DNA from: Lysobacteraceae bacterium NML07-0707
Lineage (GTDB): Bacteria; Pseudomonadota; Gammaproteobacteria; Xanthomonadales; Xanthomonadaceae
Reading direction: 5' to 3'
Assembly: GCA_002798295.1 (NCBI GenBank)
Contig: NWQT01000019.1
Location: forward strand, 1 to 64,000
Length of the DNA: 64,000 nt
The first letter of the stretch is position 1; each line of letters starts with the position of its first letter. The notes beneath the pieces were generated by a model that saw only the letters and a list, made by a program, of their open reading frames with translations, searched no databases and was not told where the DNA came from. Of this stretch, positions 10,255-20,530 are shown in pieces. A program made the position numbers and the translations under genes.

Positions 10255-12021
10255 GTGAGTGCTGATATCTGGATGACCTTGGCCGTCTTGGCCGGCGCAG
10301 TCTATTTATTTGTCACCGAAAAACTGCCGGTAGATGTGGTGGCCATGCTGGTACTGGTCACGGTGATGGTGCTGGGTCTTGTCACCCCACGTGAGGCGCT
10401 TTCGGGATTTTCCAGTGAGGCCACGGTGACCGTGGCGGCAATGTTCGTATTGAGTGCCGGCATCCAGCACAGTGGCGTGCTCTCCAAACTGGGTGATTTT
10501 CTTGCCCGTATCCGTCGCCCCTGGTTCTTCATGTTAATCATGATGATGCTGGCAGCGGCGACATCAGCGTTTATCAACAACACTGCGGTGGTGGCGGTAT
10601 TCCTGCCACTGGTGATGACTGCGGCCGCTGCAGTCGGCCAAGCGCCTTCAAAAATGCTGATTCCTCTCTCCTATGCAGCACAGTTTGGCGGTGTTTGCAC
10701 CCTGGTAGGCACATCCACCAATCTGCTGGTGCATTCGGTGGCACAGCAATCGGGGCTCCCCGGCTTCGGGCTGTTCGAGTTCACCCAACTTGGCATCTGG
10801 TTCACCGTGATTGGCACCGCCTATATGCTCCTGGCAGGCAAGTTCTTGCTGCCTGCGCACCCGGCGCCAAATAATGAGACCGACGAACACCAAGGGCGTT
10901 GGCTGGTGGATTTGTATGTTGGCGGAAAGTCTCCTGCGGTGGGCAAGCTCGGCTCGGCGGTAATTCCAGTAGACATCACCGATGCCTATCTGCTGGAAAT
11001 CTACCGCAATGGTCAAACACTGTCCCGCCCACGCTCGGCCGTGATCGAAGCAGGCGACCGGCTGTTGGTACGCGGCGCCTGGGAGCAAATTGAAAAAGCC
11101 CGCAAATCACTCAAGCTGCAGTTTGACGAAGTCGCTCGTGACTTGGTGGCTGACCCGGCTGCAGAGCGCGTCCATGCCGAGGTATTGATCGCGCCTGGCT
11201 CTCCCTTGGTGAATCGCACATTGACTGGCCTGCGCTTTGGGCATATCCACCGTGTACGGGTGCATGGGTTGCAACGCCCCGGGCTGGCATTACGCCAACC
11301 ATTGCATAAAACTCCACTGCAAGTCGGCGATACCCTGCTGGTGGATGGCACGCCTGAGGCACTGGAGGCGCTGCGCAATACGCCAGGCCTGATTCTGACC
11401 CATGAGCGCGTGCAACCACGTGTTCACGGCATGCGCGCGTTCACCTCCGTTGCCATCATGGTCGGCGCGATTGCGCTTTCAGCATTTGAAATCATGCCGA
11501 TTGTGGCCTCGTCCCTGCTTGGCTGCGTGCTCTTGGTAGTACTGCGCACCCTGACCCCGGAGCGCGCTTATGGGGGTATCGACTGGCGGGTCATCATGCT
11601 ACTGGCAGGTGTGCTGCCACTGGGCATTGCTTTGCAAAACTCCGGCGGTGCTGAATGGGTCGCGCAAAGTGCTCTGTCGATGATCGGCAATGGCAACCCG
11701 GTAATGACGCTGGCTGTGATCTATCTGCTGACCTCGGTGATGACCGAAATGATGAGCAACAACGCCTCAGCGGTGCTGATTGCACCGATCGCCATCGCCA
11801 CTGCCGATGCCATGGGCGTGGACGCCAAACCGTTCCTGATTGCCGTCGCATTCGCCGCTTCAACCAGCTTTGCCACACCGGTGGGCTACCAAACCAATAC
11901 CATGGTCTATACCGCCGGTGGCTATCGCTTTGCCGACTTTTTGAAAATCGGCATCCCCTTGAATTTGCTGTTCTTCATCGCCGCCATTTTCTTGATTCCG
12001 CGCTATTTTCCGTTCCAATAA
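10255..12021 (+). CDS. SLC13-family permease with two RCK_C domains
   Basis: A 588-residue inner-membrane transporter. GTG at 10255 is preferred because GGAG lies five bases upstream; a TTG at 10243 is the alternative. The first ~200 residues are membrane segments of the ion-transporter superfamily, including NNTAVVAVFLPLV and VGTSTNLLVHS, the two signature hairpins of SLC13/DASS-type carriers. A hydrophilic middle part (about residues 210-390) contains two TrkA-C/RCK_C-like modules (YLLEIYRNGQTLSRPRSAVI and the later LLVDGTPEAL). A second membrane half carries the repeat SNNASAVLIAP. Family members carry dicarboxylates, sulfate or other anions. The substrate cannot be told from sequence. Confidence 0.88.
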   Translation: MSADIWMTLAVLAGAVYLFVTEKLPVDVVAMLVLVTVMVLGLVTPREALSGFSSEATVTVAAMFVLSAGIQHSGVLSKLGDFLARIRRPWFFMLIMMMLAAATSAFINNTAVVAVFLPLVMTAAAAVGQAPSKMLIPLSYAAQFGGVCTLVGTSTNLLVHSVAQQSGLPGFGLFEFTQLGIWFTVIGTAYMLLAGKFLLPAHPAPNNETDEHQGRWLVDLYVGGKSPAVGKLGSAVIPVDITDAYLLEIYRNGQTLSRPRSAVIEAGDRLLVRGAWEQIEKARKSLKLQFDEVARDLVADPAAERVHAEVLIAPGSPLVNRTLTGLRFGHIHRVRVHGLQRPGLALRQPLHKTPLQVGDTLLVDGTPEALEALRNTPGLILTHERVQPRVHGMRAFTSVAIMVGAIALSAFEIMPIVASSLLGCVLLVVLRTLTPERAYGGIDWRVIMLLAGVLPLGIALQNSGGAEWVAQSALSMIGNGNPVMTLAVIYLLTSVMTEMMSNNASAVLIAPIAIATADAMGVDAKPFLIAVAFAASTSFATPVGYQTNTMVYTAGGYRFADFLKIGIPLNLLFFIAAIFLIPRYFPFQ

Positions 12022-12167
12022 CATTGATGCTGAAACCACAAATCCTTCACTAGCTACAAATTTGGAACAGTGATTTCCTGTTTTCGGCTTTTTCCACCCC
12101 GTATGTGTAGCTAACATGCCTGCCATCGCGCTTTTGTGGCGCTTGCTTGAATATCAGGAGTTCTGTG

Positions 12168-12905
12168 ATGAAAACCATCCACCACGCTGCCAACTCGCGC
12201 GGTTTCGCCAACCACGGCTGGCTCAAAAGCGCCCACACCTTCAGCTTTGCCAATTACTACAACCCCGAGCGCATGGGCTTTGGCGTGTTGCGCGTGATCA
12301 ATGACGATTTCGTTGAAGGCGGCCAGGGCTTCGGCACCCATCCGCACCGCGACATGGAAATCATCTCCGTGCCGCTGTCTGGCGACTTGGCGCACCGCGA
12401 CAGCATGGGCAATGGCAGCATCATCAAAAATGGCGATGTGCAGGTGATGTCGGCCGGCACCGGGGTCACCCATAGTGAAATGAATGCCAACCGCGACCAG
12501 GCGGTGAAGTTCCTGCAAATCTGGGTGCTGCCGCGCAAGAATGGTGTCGAGCCGCGCTATCAGCAAATCACCATCGCCGATCAGGCGCAGCCCAACGATT
12601 TCCAGCAAATCCTCTCACCGCATGCCGATGATGACGGGGTATGGATCCACCAAAATGCCTGGTTCTCGCTGGCGCGCTTTGCTGACGGCACGCAAAAGCG
12701 CTATCAGGTCAAGCGCGAAGGCAACGGCGTCTATGTGTTCGTCATCAAGGGCAAAGCCAAGGTGGGCGGCATCGAGCTGGGCGAGCGCGATGGCCTGGGT
12801 CTTTGGGAAACCGATGGCTTCGAGGTCGAGGCAGTGGGCGATGCCGAAATCCTGCTGATGGACGTGCCCATGGATATCGAGGCCAATATCAATCAGCCGC
12901 ATTGA
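12168..12905 (+). CDS. Pirin family protein (YhhW-like bicupin)
   Basis: A 245-residue pirin. ATG at 12168 follows CAGGAG at the normal distance. The N-terminal cupin contains the metal ligands of the family: two His in GTHPHRD and His plus Glu in GVTHSEMN. The C-terminal cupin follows from about residue 150. Bacterial pirins such as YhhW can act as quercetin 2,3-dioxygenases, but the physiological substrate is generally unknown. It is followed 76 bases later by a nitroreductase-like gene on the same strand, so both may be transcribed together up to the terminator at 13649. Confidence 0.92.
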   Translation: MKTIHHAANSRGFANHGWLKSAHTFSFANYYNPERMGFGVLRVINDDFVEGGQGFGTHPHRDMEIISVPLSGDLAHRDSMGNGSIIKNGDVQVMSAGTGVTHSEMNANRDQAVKFLQIWVLPRKNGVEPRYQQITIADQAQPNDFQQILSPHADDDGVWIHQNAWFSLARFADGTQKRYQVKREGNGVYVFVIKGKAKVGGIELGERDGLGLWETDGFEVEAVGDAEILLMDVPMDIEANINQPH

Positions 12906-12981
12906 GCGGATATTCTGTCAAGGCTGGCTGCCTAAGGGCAGCCGCCTTCATCTTTCCACTTTTCATTTCTAAGGAAAACCC

Positions 12982-13590
12982 ATGTCGAATCTTCAGACCC
13001 TGCAACAAGCCGCAGAAACCCGCCGCTCGGTGTATGCCCTCAACAAGAACCTGCCGGTCAGCGGCGAGCAGGTGGTGCAAATCGTTGAACATGCGGTCAA
13101 GCACACCCCGTCCGCCTTCAACTCGCAATCCGCCCGCGTGGTGGTGCTGTTTGGCAGCGAACATGAAAAGCTGTGGGACATCGCCATCAGCGAATTACGC
13201 AAGATTGTGCCGGCCGAGAACTTCCAGGCCACCGAGGACAAGCTCAACATGTTCAAGGCCGCAGCGGGCAGCGTGCTGTTCTTTGAAGACCAGGACGTGG
13301 TCAAGGGTTTGCAGGAAAAGTTCGCCCTGTATGCCGACAACTTCCCCATCTGGAGCGAGCACACCAGCGCCATGCACCAGTACGTGGTCTGGTCAACGCT
13401 GGCCGCAGCCGGTGTCGGCGGCAACCTGCAACACTACAACCCAGTGATTGACGCGCAGGTAGCCAGCACCTGGAACATCCCCAGCCACTGGAAGCTGCGC
13501 GCACAACTGGTGTTCGGCGGCATCAGCGCTCCGGCCGGTGAAAAGGCTTTCGCTCCGCTGCAAGAGCGTGTCAAAGTACACGGCCTTTGA
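12982..13590 (+). CDS. Nitroreductase family oxidoreductase
   Basis: A 202-residue FMN-dependent nitroreductase-fold protein of the short NfnB/Frm2-like kind. The family FMN phosphate contact is the early RRSVYAL segment, and HTPSAFNSQSARVVVLFG is the characteristic next block. The C-terminal part contains AAAGVGGNLQHYNP and the conserved WNIPSHWKLRAQLVFG. Such enzymes reduce nitro compounds or quinones with NAD(P)H; the true substrate is unknown. AAGGAAAA lies upstream of the ATG. Pirin upstream and this gene could form a small redox or stress unit. Confidence 0.88.
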   Translation: MSNLQTLQQAAETRRSVYALNKNLPVSGEQVVQIVEHAVKHTPSAFNSQSARVVVLFGSEHEKLWDIAISELRKIVPAENFQATEDKLNMFKAAAGSVLFFEDQDVVKGLQEKFALYADNFPIWSEHTSAMHQYVVWSTLAAAGVGGNLQHYNPVIDAQVASTWNIPSHWKLRAQLVFGGISAPAGEKAFAPLQERVKVHGL

Positions 13591-13648
13591 TGGCACGCTC
13601 GGCAGGCAAGCGGCCAACACCCCTGCCTGCCCCGTGCAATGATTGCCT

Positions 13649-13684
13649 ACCATCCGCCCGCTCACGTGGGCGGATGGTTTTTTG
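13649..13684 (+). terminator. Terminator after the nitroreductase gene
   Basis: Eleven-base arms (13649-13659 and 13668-13678, CCATCCGCCC/GGGCGGATGG) around an eight-base loop, followed by TTTTTT. It lies between convergent genes and may serve hemC less efficiently on the other strand. Confidence 0.88.
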
Positions 13685-13794
13685 CTTATGGCTTGATGGA
13701 GGCGGCATGGAACGCCTGTGCAGCATGAAAGTCCGCCGGGCGTGGGAACACGACCGCTTCACCCAGGCTGCCGCACACATGCAGATCGCGCGCA

Positions 13795-14706
13795 TCAAGC
13801 GCGGATGAAGTCTCCCGCTCCCTGTGCCAGCAAAGCTGCGGCCACCTGCTGCCCGAGTGCTTCGGCCGCCTGCCGAGGCGCACGTGCCTCGGCACGCACT
13901 TGCACCCCGGTATGTGCATCGCCCACCAGCCCTTGCAAATGCAGCATGTCGCCGTCGAGACCGGCCAGCGCGGCGACCGGCACATGGCAGCTGCCATCCA
14001 GGGCACGGTTCATGGCGCGCTCGGCACTGACACAAACGCGCGTATTGGCATCATCCAGCGCTGCAAACAGCGCCTGAACATCGGCCGCATCCTCACGACA
14101 CTCCACTGCAATCGCGCCTTGCGCCGGAGCGGGCAGCCACTCGGGCGCTTCCAAGCGTGCACGGATGCGCGAGGCAAAGCCCAGGCGCTCCAGCCCGGCG
14201 CAGGCCAGCAGAATGGCCTGGTATTCACCGGCATCGAGTTTTGCCAGCCGCGAATTGACATTGCCACGCAGGTCGTCAATCCGCAAATCCTGCCGCAAAG
14301 CCTGCAACTGCGCGCGACGCCGCAGCGATGAAGTCCCGACCCGTGCCCCGGCAGGCAACGCGGCGATGCTGTCGAAATGATTGCTGACCCAGGCATCGGC
14401 ATGGCTGCCGCGGGCGATGATGGCAGGCATCACAAAGCCCGGCTCCAGCTCCATCGGCACGTCTTTGAGCGAATGCACCGCGCAATCGGCCTCGTCACGC
14501 AGCATGGCCAACTCCAGCTCTTTCAGAAACAGTCCCTTGCCACCAATCGCTGCCAGCGAACGGTCGAGCAGCTCATCGCCGCGTGTGGACAGCGGCACAA
14601 GCTGAATCTCAAGCTGCGGGTGTTGTGCCTTGAGCAAGGCGGCCACATGTTCGGTTTGCCAAAGCGCCAACGGGCTTTTGCGGGTAGCGATGCGAAGTGT
14701 TTTCAT
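13795..14706 (-). CDS. hemC: Hydroxymethylbilane synthase (porphobilinogen deaminase)
   Basis: A 303-residue enzyme that joins four porphobilinogen molecules into hydroxymethylbilane in haem synthesis. The start at 14706 gives [20 protein letters not shown], the standard N-terminus; the longer in-frame ATG is not used. Recognisable motifs are [48 protein letters not shown] and the cofactor-binding Cys in [10 protein letters not shown]. hemA lies elsewhere in the window (55434). It is on the same strand as thiL but 168 bases downstream of it, so it may have its own promoter. Confidence 0.97.
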   Translation of the reverse strand: MKTLRIATRKSPLALWQTEHVAALLKAQHPQLEIQLVPLSTRGDELLDRSLAAIGGKGLFLKELELAMLRDEADCAVHSLKDVPMELEPGFVMPAIIARGSHADAWVSNHFDSIAALPAGARVGTSSLRRRAQLQALRQDLRIDDLRGNVNSRLAKLDAGEYQAILLACAGLERLGFASRIRARLEAPEWLPAPAQGAIAVECREDAADVQALFAALDDANTRVCVSAERAMNRALDGSCHVPVAALAGLDGDMLHLQGLVGDAHTGVQVRAEARAPRQAAEALGQQVAAALLAQGAGDFIRA

Positions 14707-14874
14707 CGCGCCATTATCGCTGCTCTCCATGAGCTTCGGACAAATCGCCATCACTTCCGGCGTTACCCCCTGGCACCGCAATTCAGCGCAAAGCCCCCGG
14801 CAAGGGATAGACCGGTTCACTCCCCGGCTAACGGAGAGGCGGGAAAGGAACAACATGGACTTGGAAGCACTGGG

Positions 14875-15828
14875 TCAGCGCGCTGCGAAATGCTCAAAGC
14901 CGTTGCGGATTGTCTGCACTGGTTCACCGGACAGCATGGCGGTGATGCCCTGTCCTGCACAAACACGGCCTATGCGGGTCACTGCGGTGCCGCAGGCCAG
15001 GGCGCGGCTACGGATTGTTTCACGCAAGGCCGGTGCTGCGGTAAAACACAACTCGTAGTCATCACCCCCACTGGCCTGCCAGTGCCGCCGTGTTTGCGGC
15101 TCAACGCCCAGCGCCTGCAAGGCAGCCGATGCGGGTAGCTGTTCGAGTTCAATGTCGATGGCGACCGCGCTGGCCTCGGCAATATGCCCGACATCGGCGA
15201 GCAGGCCATCGGAAATATCAACCGCGGCATGAGCCAGACCGGCCAGTGTCTGCCCCAGTGGCAGCCGCGGCGTGGGGCTGTCAAGCCGGGTGCGCAGGGC
15301 TTGCGGGATGTGGTGACCCTGCTGCCACAGAGCCAGCGCTGCAGCGGCATCGCCCAATGTGCCGCTGACCCAAACATCATCGCCTGGCTGTGCGGCATCG
15401 CGGCGCAACGCCTGGTCAGGCGCAATCAGGCCAATCACGCTGACGCAGACCGATAGCGGCCCGCGCGTGGTATCGCCGCCAATCAGGCTCAAGCCGTGCT
15501 CCCCGGCCAGCTGCATGAAACCGTCGATAAAACCATCCAGCCAATCCGGGTCGGCCTCCGGCAGTGACAGCGACAGGCTGCCCCAAGCTGGCTGTGCGCC
15601 CATCGCCGCCAGGTCAGAGAGATTCACCGCCAGCGCCTTCCAGCCGATGTCGAAGCTGTGCGTCTGCGGCGGGAAATGCACGCCGTGGTTCAGCGTGTCG
15701 GTTGCCACGACCAACTGCATTCCCGCAGGCGGGGCGATGAGTGCGGCATCATCGCCAATACCCAGCACTACATCCGGCCGCGTCTGGCTGCGGCGGCGGA
15801 TGCGTTCAATCAGGTCGAACTCGGCCAC
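14875..15828 (-). CDS. thiL: Thiamine-monophosphate kinase
   Basis: A 317-residue enzyme that phosphorylates thiamine monophosphate to thiamine pyrophosphate using ATP. The start is GTG at 15828 (MAEFDLIERI). The characteristic motifs are GIGDDAAL, the NLSDLAAMGAQP block, IGGDTTRG, AVDISDGLLADVGHI and ASGGDDYELCFT. It starts 12 bases after the nusB stop on the same strand. The order ribH-nusB-thiL is a classic proteobacterial arrangement, so the three genes are probably one operon. Confidence 0.97.
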   Translation of the reverse strand: MAEFDLIERIRRRSQTRPDVVLGIGDDAALIAPPAGMQLVVATDTLNHGVHFPPQTHSFDIGWKALAVNLSDLAAMGAQPAWGSLSLSLPEADPDWLDGFIDGFMQLAGEHGLSLIGGDTTRGPLSVCVSVIGLIAPDQALRRDAAQPGDDVWVSGTLGDAAAALALWQQGHHIPQALRTRLDSPTPRLPLGQTLAGLAHAAVDISDGLLADVGHIAEASAVAIDIELEQLPASAALQALGVEPQTRRHWQASGGDDYELCFTAAPALRETIRSRALACGTAVTRIGRVCAGQGITAMLSGEPVQTIRNGFEHFAAR

Positions 15829-15840
15829 GGCCTGCGGCTA

Positions 15841-16308
15841 TCAGCGCTGCTTGGCGGCGTTCACTTCCACGCTGCGCCATTCGGCCGCCAGCTTGTCCAG
15901 CACGCCATTGACATAGGTATGACCGTGGTCGGCGCCAAAGCGTTTGGCCGTTTCGATGGCCTCGTTGATGACTACCCGATACGGCACATCCTTGCGCTGG
16001 CGCAGCTCGTAGGCGGCGATGCGCAATACTGCCCGTTCCACCGGGTCAACCTCTTCCACCGCGCGGTCTATATGTGGCGCAAGCCCGGCATCGAGCACGG
16101 CGGTATCGTTGATGACGCCGCGCACCAGGTCTTCAAAATAAGCAAGGTCGGCGATTTCATGCGCCTGCTCGTGGGCGAACTGCGCCAGGATTTGCTGCGC
16201 CACACCGCCGGAAAGCTGCCAGGCATAGATGGCCTGCATGGCGCGGCGACGGGCGCGGGTGCGATGCACCGGGTCAATCCCCTGCGGGCGACGCGATTGC
16301 GGCTTCAT
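15841..16308 (-). CDS. nusB: Transcription antitermination factor NusB
   Basis: A 155-residue helical RNA-binding protein that, with NusE, binds boxA and promotes antitermination of rRNA operons. The family N-terminal motif is [15 protein letters not shown]. The C-terminal signature is [20 protein letters not shown], followed by [20 protein letters not shown]. Its ATG overlaps the ribH stop by four bases (16305-16308), indicating translational coupling. Confidence 0.97.
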   Translation of the reverse strand: MKPQSRRPQGIDPVHRTRARRRAMQAIYAWQLSGGVAQQILAQFAHEQAHEIADLAYFEDLVRGVINDTAVLDAGLAPHIDRAVEEVDPVERAVLRIAAYELRQRKDVPYRVVINEAIETAKRFGADHGHTYVNGVLDKLAAEWRSVEVNAAKQR

Positions 16309-16877
16309 GGCTTCAGCTCCTGGCTGCTTGCGATGAATTTTTCAACATCAAAAACGCCCTCGGGGTCATCCTCAAAGCCCAGCGAAAAACCATCGGACTG
16401 TGCTTCGGCATCAACCAGTTGGTCGAACAAGTCCAGCATTTCGATGGCGGCAATGGCCGCTTCTTCACCCTTGTTGCCATGCACGCCACCGGCACGCGCC
16501 CTGGCGTCCTCCACCGTTTCCACCGCCAGCACGCCATTGCTGATGGGCAGATTGCTCGCCAGAGCCAGCTCCATCAGCGCCTTGGCGCAGTTATCGGCCA
16601 CATGTTCGTAATGGCGGGTATCGCCGCGCACCACGCAACCGAGCGTGATGATGGCATCGTGGCGACTGCCCAGCGACAACTGCCGCGCCACTTGCGGGAT
16701 TTCCCAGGCACCGGGTACACGGATGATGTCGATTTTTTCCTCATCCACACCATTGTCCAGCAGCGCCTTGCGCGCGCCTTCGACCAGTGCTTCAGTGATT
16801 TGCGCATTCCAGCGGCTGACGATAATCGCAAAGCAGGCATCGGCATCCGCCCGCAAATTGCCTTCAAAAACGCTCAT
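16305..16877 (-). CDS. ribH: 6,7-dimethyl-8-ribityllumazine synthase with acidic C-terminal tail
   Basis: A 190-residue lumazine synthase, which condenses a ribityl-uracil with dihydroxybutanone phosphate in riboflavin synthesis. Motifs: [52 protein letters not shown], and [13 protein letters not shown] near the end of the core. Most family members stop at about 155 residues. Here some 35 extra acidic residues follow (including [18 protein letters not shown]). The other rib genes are not adjacent; a helicase gene lies upstream instead. Confidence 0.95.
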   Translation of the reverse strand: MSVFEGNLRADADACFAIIVSRWNAQITEALVEGARKALLDNGVDEEKIDIIRVPGAWEIPQVARQLSLGSRHDAIITLGCVVRGDTRHYEHVADNCAKALMELALASNLPISNGVLAVETVEDARARAGGVHGNKGEEAAIAAIEMLDLFDQLVDAEAQSDGFSLGFEDDPEGVFDVEKFIASSQELKP

Positions 16878-16901
16878 GGAGAACTTCCGGAAAGGGGAGG
16901 G

Positions 16902-18893
16902 CTATTCTACTGCGCACGCTTTGAAAAACGCTTGCACATCGGCCAGCTCGCGCGTGCGCGGCATCGGCGGCAATGAATTCATGAACACCTGCCCGTAGCT
17001 TTTTTCACTCAGGCGCGGGTCACACAGCACCAGCACGCCGCGGTCATGGATGGTGCGAATCAGCCGCCCTGCTCCCTGCTTGAGCGCAATCACTGCCTGC
17101 GGCAATTGCTCATCGCGGAACGGGTTGCCACCGCTGCGGCGCACGGCCTCCAGCCGCGCCTCGAATACCGGGTCATCAGGCGCGGCAAACGGCAGCTTGT
17201 CGATGATGACCACCGATAGCGCATCCCCGGCCACATCCACACCTTCACGAAAGCTGGCCGTGCCCAGCAGCACGCCATTGCCCGAATCCCGGAACTGCTG
17301 CAATAGCTGCGCGCGCGAGGCTTCACCCTGCACGAACAAAGGCCAGGGCACATCCAGCCGCCCGCGCAGCAACGTGGCTGCCTCGCGCAAGGCGCGATGC
17401 GAGGCAAACAGCAAAAACGCCCGGCCTTGTGATGCCTGCAATACCGGCAGCGCCGCCTCCACGACGGCCTCGGTAAAACCGAAGGCCGAAGGCGCGGGCA
17501 GGCGTTTGGGCAAATAGCAAAGCGCCTGCCTGGGCCAATCGAAAGGCCCGGGCTCGATGCGGGTCTTGGGCTGCCATAGCCCCAGACGCTTGGATACATG
17601 GATGAACTCACCGCCCACAGTCAGCGTGGCGGACGTAAACACCCAGGCTGCCTGTGAGCGCTCCCGGTGGCGGCGCAAGGGGCCGGATACATCCAACGGC
17701 GTGCGTTGCAGGCGAAAGCCCTTGGGCGTGAGCTCATACCAATACACATTGTCGCTGCCGGGGTCGGGGCTGCGCTCGTCCAGTTCTTCTTCCGGCGCGT
17801 CTTCAGGCTTGTTCCACGCCTCCAGCCAGCGCGAGAGCCGCGCTTCAATTTCCACCACGCGCGCATGCGCCGTATCCAGACCGGGATTGGCCTCGCGCCA
17901 CGGCCCGAGGGCTTCAATCAGGCTTTGCAACGCCGCTTGCAGCGCATCAAACGCCTTGACCACGGCCTCGTTTTCCAGCGCCCGGCTGCGCGTGCCGCGT
18001 ATCGGCAAGCCATCCATCGCCACACGCAATTCGCGCACGCTTTGCTCAAGCGCCAGTGCAAATGGCTGCAATGCCGCCAGACCTGCCGTGGTTTGCCGGG
18101 CTTCGTGAATCACATCGCGCGCCAGCTCCACCAGAAGCCGCGCACCAATGCCCTCACCAAAAAATTGCGCGGCCAACTCCGGCAACTGATGCGCCTCATC
18201 CACCACAAAGGTCTGCGCGCCGGGCAGGATTTCGCCAAAACCTTCCTGTTTCAGCGCAAGGTCGGCCAGCAACAGATGGTGATTGACCACCACCACATCC
18301 GCCGACTGCGCCCGCTGCCGCGCCTGCACCACAAAGCAATCACCAAAAAACGGGCAATCGCTGCCCAGACAGTTTTCATTGGTGGAAGTCACCAGCGCAA
18401 ATACCGGCGATTCTTCCGGCATGCCTTCCAGCTCGGCCAGGTCGCCAAAACGGGTGCGCCCACTCCAGGAAACGATGCGCTGAAACTGCGATACCTGCTC
18501 TTTACTGGCAAAACGCGGCTCGCCCTTGGCCTGCTCCAGACGATAACGGCACAGATAATTGGCACGCCCCTTGAGCAACGCCGACTTGTGGCCGACACCC
18601 AAAGCCTTGCGCACCCGTGGCAGGTCACGGTGATAAAGCTGGTCTTGCAGCGCGCGCGTGCCGGTGCTGATGATGGTTTTCTTGCCCGAAAGCAGCGCCG
18701 GCACCAGATACGCATAAGTCTTGCCTGTCCCGGTACCGGCCTCGGCCAGCAAGGTATCGACCTCACTAATGCACTCGGCAATCGCCGCCGCCAACGCCTG
18801 CTGCCCGGCACGCGGTACAAAACCGGCAATTTCCTTCGCCAGCGCACCATTTTCTGCCAGCGCCTCGGCGGTCTTTCCAGCCAGCTTCATCAC
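16902..18893 (-). CDS. ATP-dependent helicase of the YoaA/DinG (XPD-like) family
   Basis: A 663-residue superfamily 2 helicase. It starts at GTG 18893 or the next codon, ATG 18890. Walker A is AEAGTGTGKTYAYLVPALLS near residue 55. Cysteines for an iron-sulfur cluster appear at ANYLCRYRLE and in ENCLGSDCPFFGDCF. The DEAH box is FVVDEAHQLPEL. Later motifs include WVFTSATL, LLFASHRAL, LLGTASFREGVD and QGAGRLIRT. E. coli YoaA works with the polymerase III chi subunit in repair of damaged replication forks. It ends 24 bases before ribH on the same strand. Confidence 0.93.
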   Translation of the reverse strand: MMKLAGKTAEALAENGALAKEIAGFVPRAGQQALAAAIAECISEVDTLLAEAGTGTGKTYAYLVPALLSGKKTIISTGTRALQDQLYHRDLPRVRKALGVGHKSALLKGRANYLCRYRLEQAKGEPRFASKEQVSQFQRIVSWSGRTRFGDLAELEGMPEESPVFALVTSTNENCLGSDCPFFGDCFVVQARQRAQSADVVVVNHHLLLADLALKQEGFGEILPGAQTFVVDEAHQLPELAAQFFGEGIGARLLVELARDVIHEARQTTAGLAALQPFALALEQSVRELRVAMDGLPIRGTRSRALENEAVVKAFDALQAALQSLIEALGPWREANPGLDTAHARVVEIEARLSRWLEAWNKPEDAPEEELDERSPDPGSDNVYWYELTPKGFRLQRTPLDVSGPLRRHRERSQAAWVFTSATLTVGGEFIHVSKRLGLWQPKTRIEPGPFDWPRQALCYLPKRLPAPSAFGFTEAVVEAALPVLQASQGRAFLLFASHRALREAATLLRGRLDVPWPLFVQGEASRAQLLQQFRDSGNGVLLGTASFREGVDVAGDALSVVIIDKLPFAAPDDPVFEARLEAVRRSGGNPFRDEQLPQAVIALKQGAGRLIRTIHDRGVLVLCDPRLSEKSYGQVFMNSLPPMPRTRELADVQAFFKACAVE

Positions 18894-19086
18894 GATACCG
18901 GGAACCCAAACGGCTGGCGATTATAGCCCGCCCCAATGGCTCATCAGGCTTTGCTGTATAGCAGCTTGCAATTTTCTGTTTTCAGGCGTAGTTAATCAAA
19001 GCGTTGGCGAAGCTGCCTGTCCACTCAGACAAGCTGTACGCCAACAGGTCTTCAATCTGATTCCTCAAGTCCATGGAGAAGTAAGG

Positions 19087-20530
19087 ATGGGAAGGATTGA
19101 TGTTGAACGCCGTATCAAGCATTTCAATATGCGTCGCACGCTGTCTGTAGCCATGCTTGCAATGGCTGGATTGGTATTTGCAGAAAGCACTCAGGCAAAA
19201 AAGCCAGTACTGGATCGTGTTGTTGTTCGTGGCGACCGGGGAAGCTGGGGATGGGGTTTCTTATGGGATTTTGGCATTTACTATGCCTATGGCATTCGCG
19301 AGCTTGATTATTATTTAGAATTCCCCGACCTTGGAGAATACGGCTCTGATTATGAGTAGCCCACCTGGACAGATTTTGATTCAAGGGCTCCAGACCCGGA
19401 CGACTGTAGTGATATCCCCGCCACCGCCGGGCACAATATCCTGATTGGCAACCCGGTGGTGGTCGCCACCGGCAATAAGGTGGAATATGAGCCGGACTTT
19501 CAGCTGCCCGGCGAAATGGGACTGGGGTTAATGCGGGTTTATAACCATCACTGGCGTGGCACGGGCATTTTTGGAAGGCTAATGGGTCAGCAGCTTTGGC
19601 TATTTCCTGAAATTCGCAACAAACGACAGCAAGCAAGCCAGTTGTTTTCCCATGGCAGGTGGCAATTGCAGCTTTTCAGACAGCCATCAAGTGATATTGG
19701 CATGGCGCCCCAGCGGCGGCATTTTGAAATTTGAAAAGGACGTTGCCACAGGCAATTTCATGGAAACCAGCAGCAGCTTTCCTGCCACCCTGAGCCGTTT
19801 GCCCGATGGTTCATTCAAGCTGGAGAGTCTCGGCGGTATGGAGGAATACCATGCTGATGGCCGTGCCAAACGCCTTTCCGACCCGCGTGGCATTGCTTGG
19901 AGTTACAGCTATAACGGCAACCGCCTTGCCCGGGTTACCCATACCTCAGGGCAATACGTGGAATTTGTCTGGAGCGGGAACCGCCTCCAGACAGTACGCG
20001 ACCCAGCAGGCAACACATGCCAATACGGATACACCGGCTCTGTCACGGCAGCACTGCATTTGGTTTCAGCAACCGCTCCGGGACAACCTGCCCGCACCAC
20101 CACTTACCATTACGAATCAAACAACTATTGGGCGCTGACCGGCAAATCAATCAACGGAGTACGCCATTCAAGATTCAGCTATCACGCCAATGGCCTGAAC
20201 TCATCCACCGAACGCAACGGCATGCAAAAACATCGCTTTGTGTACAGCAATCCACATCCAGACCAATTCCATATCGAACATAACTCGGAAAGCGTTCCAC
20301 CTGGGTATATAACAATGGCAAGTTGACTTCGTTTCATGGTCATGCCAGCCCACATTGCGCAGCTTCAACCTCGGCCATTGACTACGATGCCAACGGTTAT
20401 CCCAGCAGCGCATTGGACAGCAACGGCAACCGCACCACCTATCAATACAATGCACAGGGGCAATTACTGGAAAAAATCGAAGGTCATGGCACTGCCGTTG
20501 CCCGCAAAACCACTTACGAATGGGACAACA
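19087..20530 (+). pseudogene. Broken RHS/YD-repeat protein gene
   Basis: ATG 19087, with GGAG eight bases upstream, opens a frame with a signal-like segment (MRRTLSVAMLAMAGLVFAES). The frame is stopped by TAG at 19357. Translation past this stop in the same frame still reads DUF6531-like sequence (GHNILIGNPVVVATGNKVEY, then FQLPGEMGLGLMRVYNHHW). A frameshift near 19585 moves coding to the frame holding GGMEEYHADGRAKRLSDPRG. A second one near 20300 moves it to AIDYDANGYPSSALDSNG and TTYQYNAQGQLLEKIEG. Similarity stops near 20530 at an insertion-sequence relic. One nonsense mutation, two frameshifts and a lost 3' end make it non-functional. It is distantly related in architecture to the RHS gene at 1-3137. 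Confidence 0.88.

Noticed and set aside
13686-13794. A minus-strand reading after the hemC stop that looks partly protein-like
   Set aside because: hemC already has full length. The reading needs a frame change, has no start signal and ends at the terminator.
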